Positions 18,276 to 25,995 of a stretch of 64,000 bases of DNA are shown piece by piece. Source of the DNA: Streptomyces fradiae ATCC 10745 = DSM 40063 (lineage in GTDB: Bacteria > Actinomycetota > Actinomycetes > Streptomycetales > Streptomycetaceae); NCBI RefSeq assembly GCF_008704425.1, contig NZ_CP023696.1, positions 2,404,501 to 2,468,500 of the forward strand. The letters are read 5' to 3'. Under the pieces are notes generated by a model. It ran no database searches. It was not told the origin of the DNA and was given only the letters and a program-made list of their open reading frames with translations. The position numbers and the translations under genes were made by a program. Within the stretch, counting starts at the first letter, position 1, and the number at the start of each line of letters is the position of its first letter.

Positions 18276-18920
18276 TCAGCGCAGGGCGTCGGCGACCTCG
18301 CGGGCGGCGTCGACCACGCGCGGCCCCACCCGCTCCGGCACGGCGTCGCTCAGCATCACCACGCCGACGCTCCCCTCGATGCCGGTCACCCCGAGCAGCG
18401 GCGCCGCCGCCCCGCTGGCGCCCGCCTCCAGTTCACCGTGGGTGAGGGTGTACGCGGGGTCGGGCGCCCCGCCCGCCTGCCGGGCCTGCAGGATGGCCCG
18501 CCCCGCCGCGCCCCGGTCCAGCGGGTGGCGGAAACCGGCGCGGTACGCCACGTGGTAGTCCGTCCACGTCGGTTCGACCACGGCGACGGCCAGCGCCTCG
18601 GCGCCGTCCACGAGGGTGAGGTGCGCCGTCGCCCCGATGTCCTCGGCGAGCGAGCGCAGCGCGGGCAGCGCGGCCTCCCGCACGAGCGGGTGGACCTGGC
18701 GGCTCAGCCGGAGCACGCCGAGCCCGACACGGGCCCGGCCGCCCAGGTCGCGCCGTACCAGCGCGTGCTGCTCGAGCGTGGCGAGCAGGCGGTAGACGAC
18801 CGTGCGGTTGACGCCGAGCCGGTGGGACAGCTCGGTGACGGTCAACCCGTGGTCGGTGTCGGCGAGCAGCTTGAGGACGCGCAGTCCCCGGTCGAGCGTC
18901 TGGGAGGTTTCCGCGGTCAC
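18276..18920 (-). CDS. IclR family transcriptional regulator
   Basis: A 214-residue regulator. The N-terminal winged helix is TLDRGLRVLKLLADTDHGLTVTELSHRLGVNRTVVYRLLATLEQHALV. The effector-binding part includes LAEDIGATAHLTLVDGAEALAV and HPLDRGAAGRAILQ. It is slightly shorter than the usual ~250 residues. The GTG at 18920 is preceded by AAGGAGGGGG at ~5 bases, deciding the start. IclR proteins bind small metabolites such as aromatic acids or glyoxylate; no catabolic operon adjoins it, so its target is unknown. The upstream 664 bases contain no gene. Confidence 0.9.
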   Translation of the reverse strand: MTAETSQTLDRGLRVLKLLADTDHGLTVTELSHRLGVNRTVVYRLLATLEQHALVRRDLGGRARVGLGVLRLSRQVHPLVREAALPALRSLAEDIGATAHLTLVDGAEALAVAVVEPTWTDYHVAYRAGFRHPLDRGAAGRAILQARQAGGAPDPAYTLTHGELEAGASGAAAPLLGVTGIEGSVGVVMLSDAVPERVGPRVVDAAREVADALR

Positions 18921-19211
18921 GACGCCCCCTCCTTCGGAGTGAGTGACGGCGGACACTCTCAACGCGGAGGCGGCGCCCGTCCCGTTGGGCGTCGCACCGA
19001 GAGGCCGCCGGCAGGCCATGGCACACCGGCTGCGCTCCGCGGCGGCGCTGCCACGGGGCGTTTGCATGTGCCCGGACAGTAACCACCCGATCCGCTCAGC
19101 GGAAGACCTCGTCCAGAATCCGGGCGCGGATGGGGAGTTGATCCGGGAATGCCCCCTTTCTCACGCCGCGGGGGTGAAGCCGTACCCAAAACCCCCGAAG
19201 CGGCGCGGAAA

Positions 19212-19252
19212 CGCCCCGGAGCCGCACCCCCGAACGGGGAGGCTCCGGGGCG
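19212..19252. terminator. 12-bp perfect hairpin in the helicase-IclR gap
   Basis: CGCCCCGGAGCC (19212-19223) pairs with GGCTCCGGGGCG (19241-19252) around a 17-base loop. It is 330 bases past the helicase stop. It may terminate helicase transcripts or belong to an unannotated RNA. Confidence 0.5.
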
Positions 19253-19423
19253 CACACCCCGTACCCGGCGAATCCCCCACCACACCGCGGCACCGCGCAC
19301 CGGCACGCCGGGCGCGCCGGCCCGCTGGGCACGGTCGTGACGCCGAGCGCGGCGCGCCCACCCCTCCCGGCACACCGGGCACCGCCCGTACCGCCCCGCC
19401 TCAACCGCCCCGACCCAGGGGCG

Positions 19424-19517
19424 CGACCTCAAGCGCAGTCTGAAGCACGCGGTCTCAAGCGCGCGGTCTCAAGCACGCGGTCTCAAGCGCGCGGCCTCAA
19501 GCACGCGGTCTCAAGGC
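19424..19517. repeat. 14-bp tandem repeat, about 6.5 units
   Basis: The unit GTCTCAAGCGCGCG alternates with GTCTCAAGCACGCG head to tail about six and a half times, ending 67 bases before the helicase stop codon. The copies differ almost only at the A/G position, and A and G alternate. The unit is not a multiple of three and there is no spacer, so it is neither coding nor a CRISPR. Confidence 0.85.
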
Positions 19518-19584
19518 CCCGTTTCCGGCGGCGCACCCGCGGCCGACCGCCCAGCCGCCCCGCCTCGGGTGCCCCGCCTCCGGC

Positions 19585-21369
19585 TCAGCGCATGCGGGTG
19601 GCCCACTCCTGGACCTTCTTGATCCGCTCCCGGATCTGCCCGGCCGTCGCCTCCGCGCTCGGCGGGCCGCCGCACACCCGGCGCAGCTCGGTGTGGATCA
19701 CCCCGTGCGGTTTGCCGCTCTGGTGGACGTACGCGCCCACCATCGTGTTGAGCTGCTTGCGCAGCTCCATCAGCTCCTTGTGGGAGACGACCGGCCGCCG
19801 CTCCGCGGGCAGTTCGAGGAGGTCGGCCTCCTCGGCGGGCTTCTGGCGGCTGTGGGCGATCTGCCGGGCCTGCCGCTTCTGCAGCAGCAACTGCACCTGG
19901 TCGGGCTCCAGGAGGCCGGGGATGCCGAGGTAGTCCTGCTCCTCCTGGCTGCCGGGGTGGGCCTGCATGCCGAACTCGGCGCCGTTGTACATCACCCGGT
20001 CGAAGACGGCGTCGGACTCCAGCGCCTCGAAGGGCAGCATGTCCTGCTCGCCGGTGTCCTCGTCCTGCTCCCTGTTCGCCTCGTCCAGTTCCTTCTCGGA
20101 CTCGGCGTACGGGTCCTCCTCGCCCTCCTTCTTCGGCCGGTCGAGGACGTGGTCGCGCTCGACCTCCATCTCGTTGGCGAAGCCCATGAGCATGGGGATG
20201 GTCGGCAGGAAGACGGACGCGGTCTCGCCGCGCCTGCGGGACCGCACGAAACGCCCGACGGCCTGCGCGAAGAACAGCGGCGTCGAGATCGTCGTCGCGT
20301 ACACGCCGACGGCGAGGCGCGGTACGTCGACGCCCTCGGACACCATGCGGACCGCGACCATCCACCGGTCGTCGCCCTCGCTGAACTCGTCGATCCGCTT
20401 CGAGGCGCCCACGTCGTCGGAGAGGACGAGCGTCGCCCCGTGCCCGGTGATCTCGCGGATGAGCTTGGCGTACGCGCGCGCCGACTCCTGGTCGGAGGCG
20501 ATGACGAGTGCGCCGGCGTCCGGGATGGCCTTGCGGACCTCGGTGAGGCGCTGGTCGGCGGCGCGCAGCACGTTCGGCATCCAGTCGCCGCGCGGATCGA
20601 GCGCCGTGCGCCAGGCCTGCGAGACGGCGTCCTTGGTCATCGGCTCGCCGAGCCGGGCGGCGACCTCGTCCCCGGCCTTGGTGCGCCAGCGCATGTTGCC
20701 GCTGTAGCTGAGGAAGATCACGGGGCGGACGACGTTGTCGGCGAGGGCGTTGCCGTAGCCGTACGTGTAGTCGGCGGCCGACCGCCGGATGCCGTCGTTG
20801 CCCTCCTCGTAGGTGACGAAGGGGATCGGGTTGGTGTCGGACCGGAAGGGCGTACCGGTCAGCGCGAGCCGCCGCGTCGCCGGCTCGAACGCCTCCAGGC
20901 ACGCCTCGCCCCACGACTTGGAGTCGCCCGCGTGGTGGATCTCGTCCAGGATCACCAGGGTCTTGCGCTGCTCGACGCGGTTGCGGTGCAGCATCGGGCG
21001 GACGCCGACGCCCGCGTACGTGACGGCGACGCCCTGGTACTCCTTGCTCAGCGGGCCCGCGCTGTACTCCGGGTCCAGCTTGATCCCGATCCGCGCCGCG
21101 GCGGCGGCCCACTGCTTCTTCAGGTGCTCGGTCGGGGCGACCACGGTCACCTGCTGCACGATGTGGTGGTGCAGCAGCCAGGAGGCGAGGGTCAGCGCGA
21201 AGGTGGTCTTGCCGGCGCCGGGGGTGGCGACGGCCAGGAAGTCCCGCGGCTGCTCCTGGATGTACTTGTCCATGGCCGCCTGCTGCCAGGCGCGCAGCTT
21301 GTTCGCCGTGCCCCAGGGGGCGCGGCCGGGGAAGGCGGGAGAGAGGTGATGGGAGGCGGTAGTAGTCAC
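19585..21369 (-). CDS. DEAD/DEAH-box superfamily II helicase
   Basis: A 594-residue helicase. Motif I is ATPGAGKTT (residues 48-56) and motif II is DEIHH (142-146), preceded by VVAPTEHLKKQW (Ia). Motif III is LALTGTPFRSD, and motifs V-VI are MVSEGVDVPRLAVGVYAT and QAVGRFVRSRR. An acidic Glu/Asp-rich insertion at ~440-475 separates the motor from a C-terminal basic helical region. The DEIHH box and layout resemble the type I/III restriction-like helicase clade, but no nuclease or methylase gene is nearby. The GTG at 21369 starts VTTTASHHL; the ribosome site is weak. Likely role is DNA repair or remodelling. Confidence 0.88.
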   Translation of the reverse strand: MTTTASHHLSPAFPGRAPWGTANKLRAWQQAAMDKYIQEQPRDFLAVATPGAGKTTFALTLASWLLHHHIVQQVTVVAPTEHLKKQWAAAAARIGIKLDPEYSAGPLSKEYQGVAVTYAGVGVRPMLHRNRVEQRKTLVILDEIHHAGDSKSWGEACLEAFEPATRRLALTGTPFRSDTNPIPFVTYEEGNDGIRRSAADYTYGYGNALADNVVRPVIFLSYSGNMRWRTKAGDEVAARLGEPMTKDAVSQAWRTALDPRGDWMPNVLRAADQRLTEVRKAIPDAGALVIASDQESARAYAKLIREITGHGATLVLSDDVGASKRIDEFSEGDDRWMVAVRMVSEGVDVPRLAVGVYATTISTPLFFAQAVGRFVRSRRRGETASVFLPTIPMLMGFANEMEVERDHVLDRPKKEGEEDPYAESEKELDEANREQDEDTGEQDMLPFEALESDAVFDRVMYNGAEFGMQAHPGSQEEQDYLGIPGLLEPDQVQLLLQKRQARQIAHSRQKPAEEADLLELPAERRPVVSHKELMELRKQLNTMVGAYVHQSGKPHGVIHTELRRVCGGPPSAEATAGQIRERIKKVQEWATRMR

Positions 21370-21543
21370 GGTCTCCGATTCGGTGCTCTCGGGCGGGCGC
21401 GGGGGGCGCGCGGGGGTGCGCGCGCCACGACAACCGGGCCACCCTACCGGGGGCCCGGCGCCCACCCGGGCGGAACGAGGCCGTGACCTCGGGGACTGCG
21501 ACGGGGGTCACACCGCGCCCGGCGGCGACCCCCGGCGCCCTGC

Positions 21544-21915
21544 TCAGCGCACCGCGAACCGCGGGAGCTGCGCCGCGATCTTCGGCACGTCGAGGGCGCC
21601 CTGGCAGACGTCCAGGACGAACCGCTCGGCCTCGTCCACGTCGAACGCCCCGTCCAGGGGATGGCCGTTCACATGCAGGAAGACCCAGGTCGCGTACCAG
21701 GCGAGGGGCTTGTTGCCGTCGACGAGCCCGTGGGTGCGGGCGATCGACTCCATGAGGGCGGCGGCCTTCTGCCAGACGTCGGGGTAGGCGTCCTGGCCGA
21801 AGACGCTGGACCGGGGCCGGGCGAGCGCGGAGTCCAGAAGGCCGTAGTCGCGCACGTCGGGGGTGCCGAGCCGCTCGGCGAGGTTGAGCAGCTCGGGCAG
21901 GGTGAGGTAGCGCAT
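21544..21915 (-). CDS. doc: Doc-like Fic-domain toxin
   Basis: The 123-residue protein is a Fic/Doc-fold toxin. The motif is HGLVDGNK at residues 62-69 (His62, Asp66, Gly67, Asn68, Lys69). Canonical Doc has HxFx(D/N)GNKR, so the Phe is Leu and the final Arg is Pro here. Doc of phage P1 phosphorylates EF-Tu; the same reaction is inferred. Its ATG overlaps the antitoxin stop by one base. The altered motif could mean a weakened or retargeted enzyme. Loss of the arginine might change nucleotide handling. Confidence 0.85.
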   Translation of the reverse strand: MRYLTLPELLNLAERLGTPDVRDYGLLDSALARPRSSVFGQDAYPDVWQKAAALMESIARTHGLVDGNKPLAWYATWVFLHVNGHPLDGAFDVDEAERFVLDVCQGALDVPKIAAQLPRFAVR

Positions 21916-22112
21916 CAGGCGAGCCTCCGGTTGAGCTCCTCACTGACCTTGAGGACGTGCTCGGCGGCTTCGTCGAACAGCCGCGAGTGCTCGTTGACGG
22001 ACCGCATGACGGCGTCGTGCGCGAAAGCCTGCATGCTGCGGCCCTCCGCTTCGGCGCGCTCGCGCAGCGCGGTCAGCTCTTCCTCGGAGAACCTCACGTT
22101 CAGACCAGCCAT
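21915..22112 (-). CDS. Ribbon-helix-helix antitoxin of the Doc pair
   Basis: A 65-residue protein that opens with a ribbon-helix-helix: MAGLNVRFSEEELTALRERAEAEGRSMQAFAHDAVMR. The rest is helical and probably wraps the toxin. RHH antitoxins bind their own promoter and neutralise the toxin. It is upstream of and overlaps doc by one base, the standard antitoxin-first order. The ATG at 22112 is chosen because the RHH strand begins there; an ATG nine codons upstream adds WYRAVPLV and no better ribosome site. Confidence 0.85.
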   Translation of the reverse strand: MAGLNVRFSEEELTALRERAEAEGRSMQAFAHDAVMRSVNEHSRLFDEAAEHVLKVSEELNRRLA

Positions 22113-22143
22113 GACCAACGGCACCGCGCGGTACCACATGGTG

Positions 22144-23616
22144 TCACCGCCCCGGCGGAGCCGCCCGCACCCGGGACGCCACCCACGCCCCCAGCAGCGC
22201 GACCCCCGCCATCGGGAGGAACACGGCCGCGAACGCCGCCGGGTGCGAGGCGGCCGCCCCCGCGACCGCCGCGCCGTGGCCGCCGCCCACGGAGCCGCCG
22301 CCCAGGGCGGCGAAGGCCGCGCCGCCCGCCGCGAGGAGCAGCACGTTCGCCAGGCCGTCGGAGATCTGGAGCGCCGCCGAGTTGGTCCCGGCCTCCTCCG
22401 GCGCGGACAGCTTCAGCAGCATCACGCTCGTGGAGGCGATCACCATGCCCATGCCGAGGCACCCGAAGCCCCACGCCACGGCCACCACCCACACCGGCAC
22501 CCACGGCAGCAGCACGGTCGGCGCCCCCGCGATGGCCGCCGCGACCAGCACCATCCCGAGCACCATCAGCCGCTCCCGGTACGGCTCCACGCGCGGACGC
22601 GACTGGATGAAGGAGCCCAGCGCCCACGTCGCCCCGCCCGCCGCGAGCGACAGCCCCGCGAGCGTCGGGCTCAGCCCCCGCTGCGTGACCAGCATCAGCG
22701 GCACGAACGACTCGGCGGAGATGAACGCGCCCGCGGCGACGCCCCGCAGCAGCACCACGGACGGCAGCCCGCGCGCCGCCCGGTACGTACCGCGCGGCAG
22801 CAGCCCCAGCACGGCCGGTACGAGCAGCGCGAAGCCGACGGCCGCGGGCAGCAGCGACAGCCAGCGCAGGTCCTGGCCCGCGTACTGGAGGAGCCCGGCG
22901 CCCACCGAGATCGCCAGCGCCAGCCGCAGCCGCCGCCGGTCGAAGGCCGCGGCCGGCGCGCCCGGCTCGGCGGGCCCGGAGGCCCGGCGCCGGATCGCCG
23001 GGAGGGCGAGCACCAGGGGCGGCACCACGAGCGCCGGTATGCCGAGGAACACCCACCGCCAGCCCAGCCGCTCGGTCACCGTCCCGGCCGCGAGCGGCCC
23101 CACGATCGACGGAATCACCCAGCTCGCCGCGAACGCCGCCATGATCGCGGGCCGCAGCCGCTCCTCGTACGCCCGGCTGACCACCACGTACAGCGCGACG
23201 ATCACCAGCCCGCCGCCCAGGCCCTGCACGGCCCGCCCGGCGATGAACAGCCACATCGTGCCCGCCGTCCCCGACAGCAGCAGCCCCGCGCCGAACGCCG
23301 CGATCCCGGACGCCAGGGCACCGAGCGGCCCGCTGCGGTCGGCCCACTGCCCGGCCAGCACCATGCCGAAGAGGCTGGTCGTGAAGTACGCCGAGAAGGC
23401 GAACGCGTACAGCGGCACGCCGTCCAGCTCCCGCGCCGCGACCGGCATCGCCGTGCCGACGGCGGTCGCCTCGAACGCGATCAGCAGCACCACGGAGACG
23501 ATGCCGATGCTGAGCGCCCGGTGCTCCCGGTCCATCACACCGCCGCCGCCCTTCTCGGGGGCGGCGGGGTGGGGGGCTGCGGCGGCTGCGGTGCCGGGGG
23601 GTTCCAAGGCGCTCAT
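22144..23616 (-). CDS. MFS multidrug exporter, DHA2-like
   Basis: This 490-residue protein has 12-14 predicted membrane helices. It shows the MFS signatures GQWADRSGPLGALASG (motif A) and FIAGRAVQGLGGGLVIVALY (motif B), plus GWRWVFLGIPALVVPPL, typical of the drug:H+ antiporters of the DHA2 group. The start MSALEPPG has GGAGG only 2 bases upstream; an alternative ATG seven codons earlier (MPLTLEV, at 23637) has AGGAG 12 bases upstream. Neither is ideal. No regulator adjoins it. Substrate unknown. Confidence 0.85.
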   Translation of the reverse strand: MSALEPPGTAAAAAPHPAAPEKGGGGVMDREHRALSIGIVSVVLLIAFEATAVGTAMPVAARELDGVPLYAFAFSAYFTTSLFGMVLAGQWADRSGPLGALASGIAAFGAGLLLSGTAGTMWLFIAGRAVQGLGGGLVIVALYVVVSRAYEERLRPAIMAAFAASWVIPSIVGPLAAGTVTERLGWRWVFLGIPALVVPPLVLALPAIRRRASGPAEPGAPAAAFDRRRLRLALAISVGAGLLQYAGQDLRWLSLLPAAVGFALLVPAVLGLLPRGTYRAARGLPSVVLLRGVAAGAFISAESFVPLMLVTQRGLSPTLAGLSLAAGGATWALGSFIQSRPRVEPYRERLMVLGMVLVAAAIAGAPTVLLPWVPVWVVAVAWGFGCLGMGMVIASTSVMLLKLSAPEEAGTNSAALQISDGLANVLLLAAGGAAFAALGGGSVGGGHGAAVAGAAASHPAAFAAVFLPMAGVALLGAWVASRVRAAPPGR

Positions 23617-23862
23617 GACCTCCAGGGTAAGAGGCATGGACCGGTTTGACTCCTGTAATTCGGCCGGGCCCCGCTCAGCCCTTGGCCGTACGACCAGGGG
23701 CGGTACCGGACGCCGTACGCGCCCGTGCCGACGCCGTACGGCCCGGCACCGGCCGCCCGCGCGACCCCCTGCCCACGCGCCGTACGGCCGGGGGCGGTAC
23801 CGATGGCGCAGGCCCTCGGCGGGCCCCCGGCCGGGGGCCCGCACCGGGGCAGGTCCACGGGC

Positions 23863-24363
23863 TCAGGAACGCGCGCCCGCTCCTTCCCCCGCGCCCTCGA
23901 ACGCGTCCCGCAGGGCCCGCACGTCGAGCTTCTTCATGCCCATCATGGCCTCGGCGGCGCGCCGGGACTTCGCGGGGTCGGGGTCGCGCATCATGTCCTC
24001 CAGGACGCGCGGGGTGATCTGCCAGGACAGCCCGTACCTGTCCTTGAGCCACCCGCAGGGCCCCTCCTCGCCGCCCTCGGAGAGCCGTGACCAGAAGTAG
24101 TCGACCTCCTCCTGGTCCTCGCACCCCACCGACAGCGAGATCGCCTCGCTGAAGGTGAACTCGGGTCCGCCGTTCATCGCCACGTAGCGCTGCCCGGCGA
24201 GCTCGAACTCGACGGTCATGACCGATCCCGCCGGCATCGGCGTGCCCTCGGGGTAGCGGTCGACCCTCACGATGCGCGAGTCCTCGAAGATCGAGGTGTA
24301 GTACGCGGCCGCCTCCTCCGCCTGGCCGTCGAACCAGAGGTACGGCGTGATCTTCTGCTGCAT
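23863..24363 (-). CDS. VOC family protein (PhnB-like)
   Basis: A 166-residue vicinal-oxygen-chelate fold protein. It begins MQQKITPYLWFDGQAEEAAAYYTSIF and contains SVMTVEFELAGQRYVAMNGGPEF and DRYGLSWQITPRVLEDMM, characteristic of the PhnB/3-demethylubiquinone methyltransferase-like group. That name reflects old annotation; the enzymatic activity is generally unknown. The start is clear: AAGGAG lies 6 bases before the ATG. It stands alone with no operon partner. Confidence 0.88.
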   Translation of the reverse strand: MQQKITPYLWFDGQAEEAAAYYTSIFEDSRIVRVDRYPEGTPMPAGSVMTVEFELAGQRYVAMNGGPEFTFSEAISLSVGCEDQEEVDYFWSRLSEGGEEGPCGWLKDRYGLSWQITPRVLEDMMRDPDPAKSRRAAEAMMGMKKLDVRALRDAFEGAGEGAGARS

Positions 24364-24453
24364 GTCGGGCTCCTTCCCTTCCGTCCGCCTACACACGAGT
24401 AGACCGGCGGAAGCCCCGGAACTCATCGCCCACTACGCCGGACGCCGCAACGA

Positions 24454-24705
24454 TCAGCCGCGGGAGGTGTCGCCCTCCGCCGGCGCGGCGACGAACGATC
24501 CCTGGCCGAGGACGGTGTAGAGCCGGCCCTCGGTACGCAGGGCGGCCACGGCCTTCTGCACCGTGGAGGGAGCGACGTCCAGCTCCGCCGCGAGATCGAC
24601 GACGGCCGGGAACCGCGCACCCGCCGCATACACGCCTGCGTCGATCCGGCGACGCAGTTCGTCCGCGATCTTGGGCCACACGGGCCTGCTCCGGTCGAGA
24701 TCCAT
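24454..24705 (-). CDS. Short GntR family regulator (DNA-binding domain only)
   Basis: An 83-residue protein consisting almost solely of a GntR winged helix: IADELRRRIDAGVYAAGARFPAVVDLAAELDVAPSTVQKAVAALRTEGRLYTVLGQGSFVA. The usual effector domain is absent. The ATG at 24705 has GGGAGG 4 bases upstream. Such single-domain GntR proteins in streptomycetes often sit near integrative elements or pairs of small genes. A second one follows 110 bases upstream on the same strand. Confidence 0.85.
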   Translation of the reverse strand: MDLDRSRPVWPKIADELRRRIDAGVYAAGARFPAVVDLAAELDVAPSTVQKAVAALRTEGRLYTVLGQGSFVAAPAEGDTSRG

Positions 24706-24815
24706 ACGCCCTCCCAGGGTGTGACGACGAACGTGACCCACGCACGGTTCCGCCCGCTACCGGGCTCGACCCCCCGCACCGACCGGGGCGTCAGTAGGGC
24801 AGCCCGAGCCCACTC

Positions 24816-25076
24816 TCACGCCCCGGAGGCGTCAGGCAGCTTCTCCACCACGAACGATCCCCTCGCCCGTACGGTCACGACCAGCTTCCGCTCGCGCAGG
24901 ATGTCGAGCGCCCGGCGCACCGTGTTGGAGCCGACGCCGTACTCCTGGGAGAGCAGCATCTCTCCGGGCAGCCGAGTGCCGAGCGCGAACTCGCCGCTTC
25001 TGATCTTGCGCTCCAGAATGTTCGCGAGCTGCTCGTAGTGATAGGCGGCCGCACTGGGGTTGATCTTCTCCGTCAC
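24816..25076 (-). CDS. Second short GntR family regulator
   Basis: An 86-residue winged-helix protein: YHYEQLANILERKIRSGEFALGTRLPGEMLLSQEYGVGSNTVRRALDILRERKLVVTVRARGSFVVEK. It has no effector domain. The GTG start at 25076 (VTEKINPS) lacks a Shine-Dalgarno, suggesting a leaderless message. It is divergent from a plus-strand two-gene operon across a region with two ACAACTGTC direct repeats, which may be its operator. It is likely an autoregulator, by analogy with other short GntR proteins. Confidence 0.85.
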   Translation of the reverse strand: MTEKINPSAAAYHYEQLANILERKIRSGEFALGTRLPGEMLLSQEYGVGSNTVRRALDILRERKLVVTVRARGSFVVEKLPDASGA

Positions 25077-25117
25077 GGAAGCGAACGTAAACGTCCAGCA
25101 ACAGCCGCGCATCATCA

Positions 25118-25160
25118 ACAACTGTCAACCACTGCCTACCGCTGCCGACAACTGTCGTCA
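25118..25160. promoter_or_regulatory. Direct repeats ACAACTGTC in the divergent GntR promoter region
   Basis: ACAACTGTCAACC (25118-25130) and ACAACTGTCGTCA (25148-25160) start exactly 30 bases apart, so both present the same DNA face. On the minus strand the first copy reads as TTGACAGTTGT and could double as a -35 element. They lie between the short GntR gene and the plus-strand operon. Confidence 0.4.
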
Positions 25161-25247
25161 GCGGCTAGCGTGAGTGCACATCAAAGCCCCGGCGAGTCGG
25201 CCAGGACTCCCGGGGCATGGCCACCAACCCGATGGAGGTTGACGACG

Positions 25248-25574
25248 GTGAGCATTATCCCCGCACTCGCGCGCTTGCTGCTGGGCGTACTCGCCCCCGG
25301 CTCGGGACGCAGGCGGGCCGGCGCGGGCCCGTTCCCCGCCACCGCCTTCCCCACCGACACCCGGCGGGAGGCCCCTCGCACCCGCCTCCCGCGACTCCGC
25401 TCCCCCTACGGGCTGCCCGAACCGCTCGACGGCGACGCCTCCGCGCTCGTCCGCCCCTACCTCCTCGCGCACGAACGCCAGGAGGCCCAGGCCCGGCGGA
25501 GGCTCACCCTCGTCCTCGCGGCCGACTTCGGCATCGACCTGGACACACGGCTCCTGCACGGAGCGACGCGATGA
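25248..25574 (+). CDS. Hypothetical protein, 108 aa
   Basis: The frame begins GTG-Ser-Ile-Ile-Pro, with GGAGG 9 bases upstream. A short hydrophobic stretch (SIIPALARLLLGVLA) is followed by a Pro/Arg-rich middle. A better-ordered end, DASALVRPYLLAHERQEAQARRRLTLVLAADFGIDLD, resembles the tails of small proteins often found next to XRE or GntR regulators in Streptomyces. Function unknown. It overlaps the next gene by 4 bases (ATGA), so the two are co-translated. Confidence 0.65.
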   Translation: MSIIPALARLLLGVLAPGSGRRRAGAGPFPATAFPTDTRREAPRTRLPRLRSPYGLPEPLDGDASALVRPYLLAHERQEAQARRRLTLVLAADFGIDLDTRLLHGATR

Positions 25575-25930
25575 GCGCGGCCCGAAAGCCGGTCCGGATG
25601 TGCGTGCGGTGCGCCCGGATCACGGACGACCCGGTGGTGGTGTCCGAGGTCCATCAGGCCACCGGCCCCGGCTTCAACGTGTACGCGTGCTCCACGTGCG
25701 CACCGCACTTCCCCCCGGTCCCCGACGTACTCGACCTCCTGGAGGAGGCGCTGGCGTCCCGACGCACGACGGAGGAGATCACCGCGGACTCGAGGGCGTC
25801 CGGCCGAACCCAGGAGTGCGAGTCCGGCGAGCACGACGAGTGCACCCCCATGGAGGTCTACGAGTCCGACGACCCAGCCCCCGACGAGCTCCCGTTCTTC
25901 TCCATCACCTGCACCTGCCACAGCGCCTGA
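25571..25930 (+). CDS. Small cysteine-rich (zinc-ribbon-like) hypothetical protein
   Basis: This 119-residue protein carries CVRCARI near residues 12-18 and CSTC near residues 42-45, which could form a four-Cys zinc site. A second Cys/His-containing acidic region, ECESGEHDECTP and ITCTCHSA, follows. No named domain is recognised. Its ATG overlaps the stop of the preceding gene. A strong terminator at 25936-25976 ends the two-gene operon. Confidence 0.65.
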   Translation: MSAARKPVRMCVRCARITDDPVVVSEVHQATGPGFNVYACSTCAPHFPPVPDVLDLLEEALASRRTTEEITADSRASGRTQECESGEHDECTPMEVYESDDPAPDELPFFSITCTCHSA

Positions 25931-25935
25931 CCGGA

Positions 25936-25976
25936 GGCGGGGCCTTCCTCCCATGTCCCGGAAGGAAGGCCCCGCC
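25936..25976. terminator. 14-bp hairpin between convergent operons
   Basis: GGCGGGGCCTTCCT (25936-25949) pairs perfectly with AGGAAGGCCCCGCC (25963-25976) around a 13-base loop. It separates convergent stops at 25930 and 25996, so it can work both ways. Confidence 0.8.
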
Positions 25977-25995
25977 AGCTCCACGTCGTTCCCGC

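Larger units (their letters stand above)
18921..19584. other. 664-bp gene-free region
   Basis: The region lies between the IclR start and the end of the helicase gene. It holds an ordinary promoter-like stretch next to IclR, a strong hairpin at 19212-19252 and a 14-bp tandem repeat at 19424-19517. Short frames here have no ribosome site or recognisable product. Confidence 0.6.

Noticed and set aside
19149..19340. 63-residue plus-strand frame
   Set aside because: It spans the hairpin at 19212-19252 and has a Pro/Arg-rich translation; no support as a gene.
19424..19517. CRISPR array
   Set aside because: Units are 14 bp, directly adjacent, and have no unique spacers; no cas genes are in the window.
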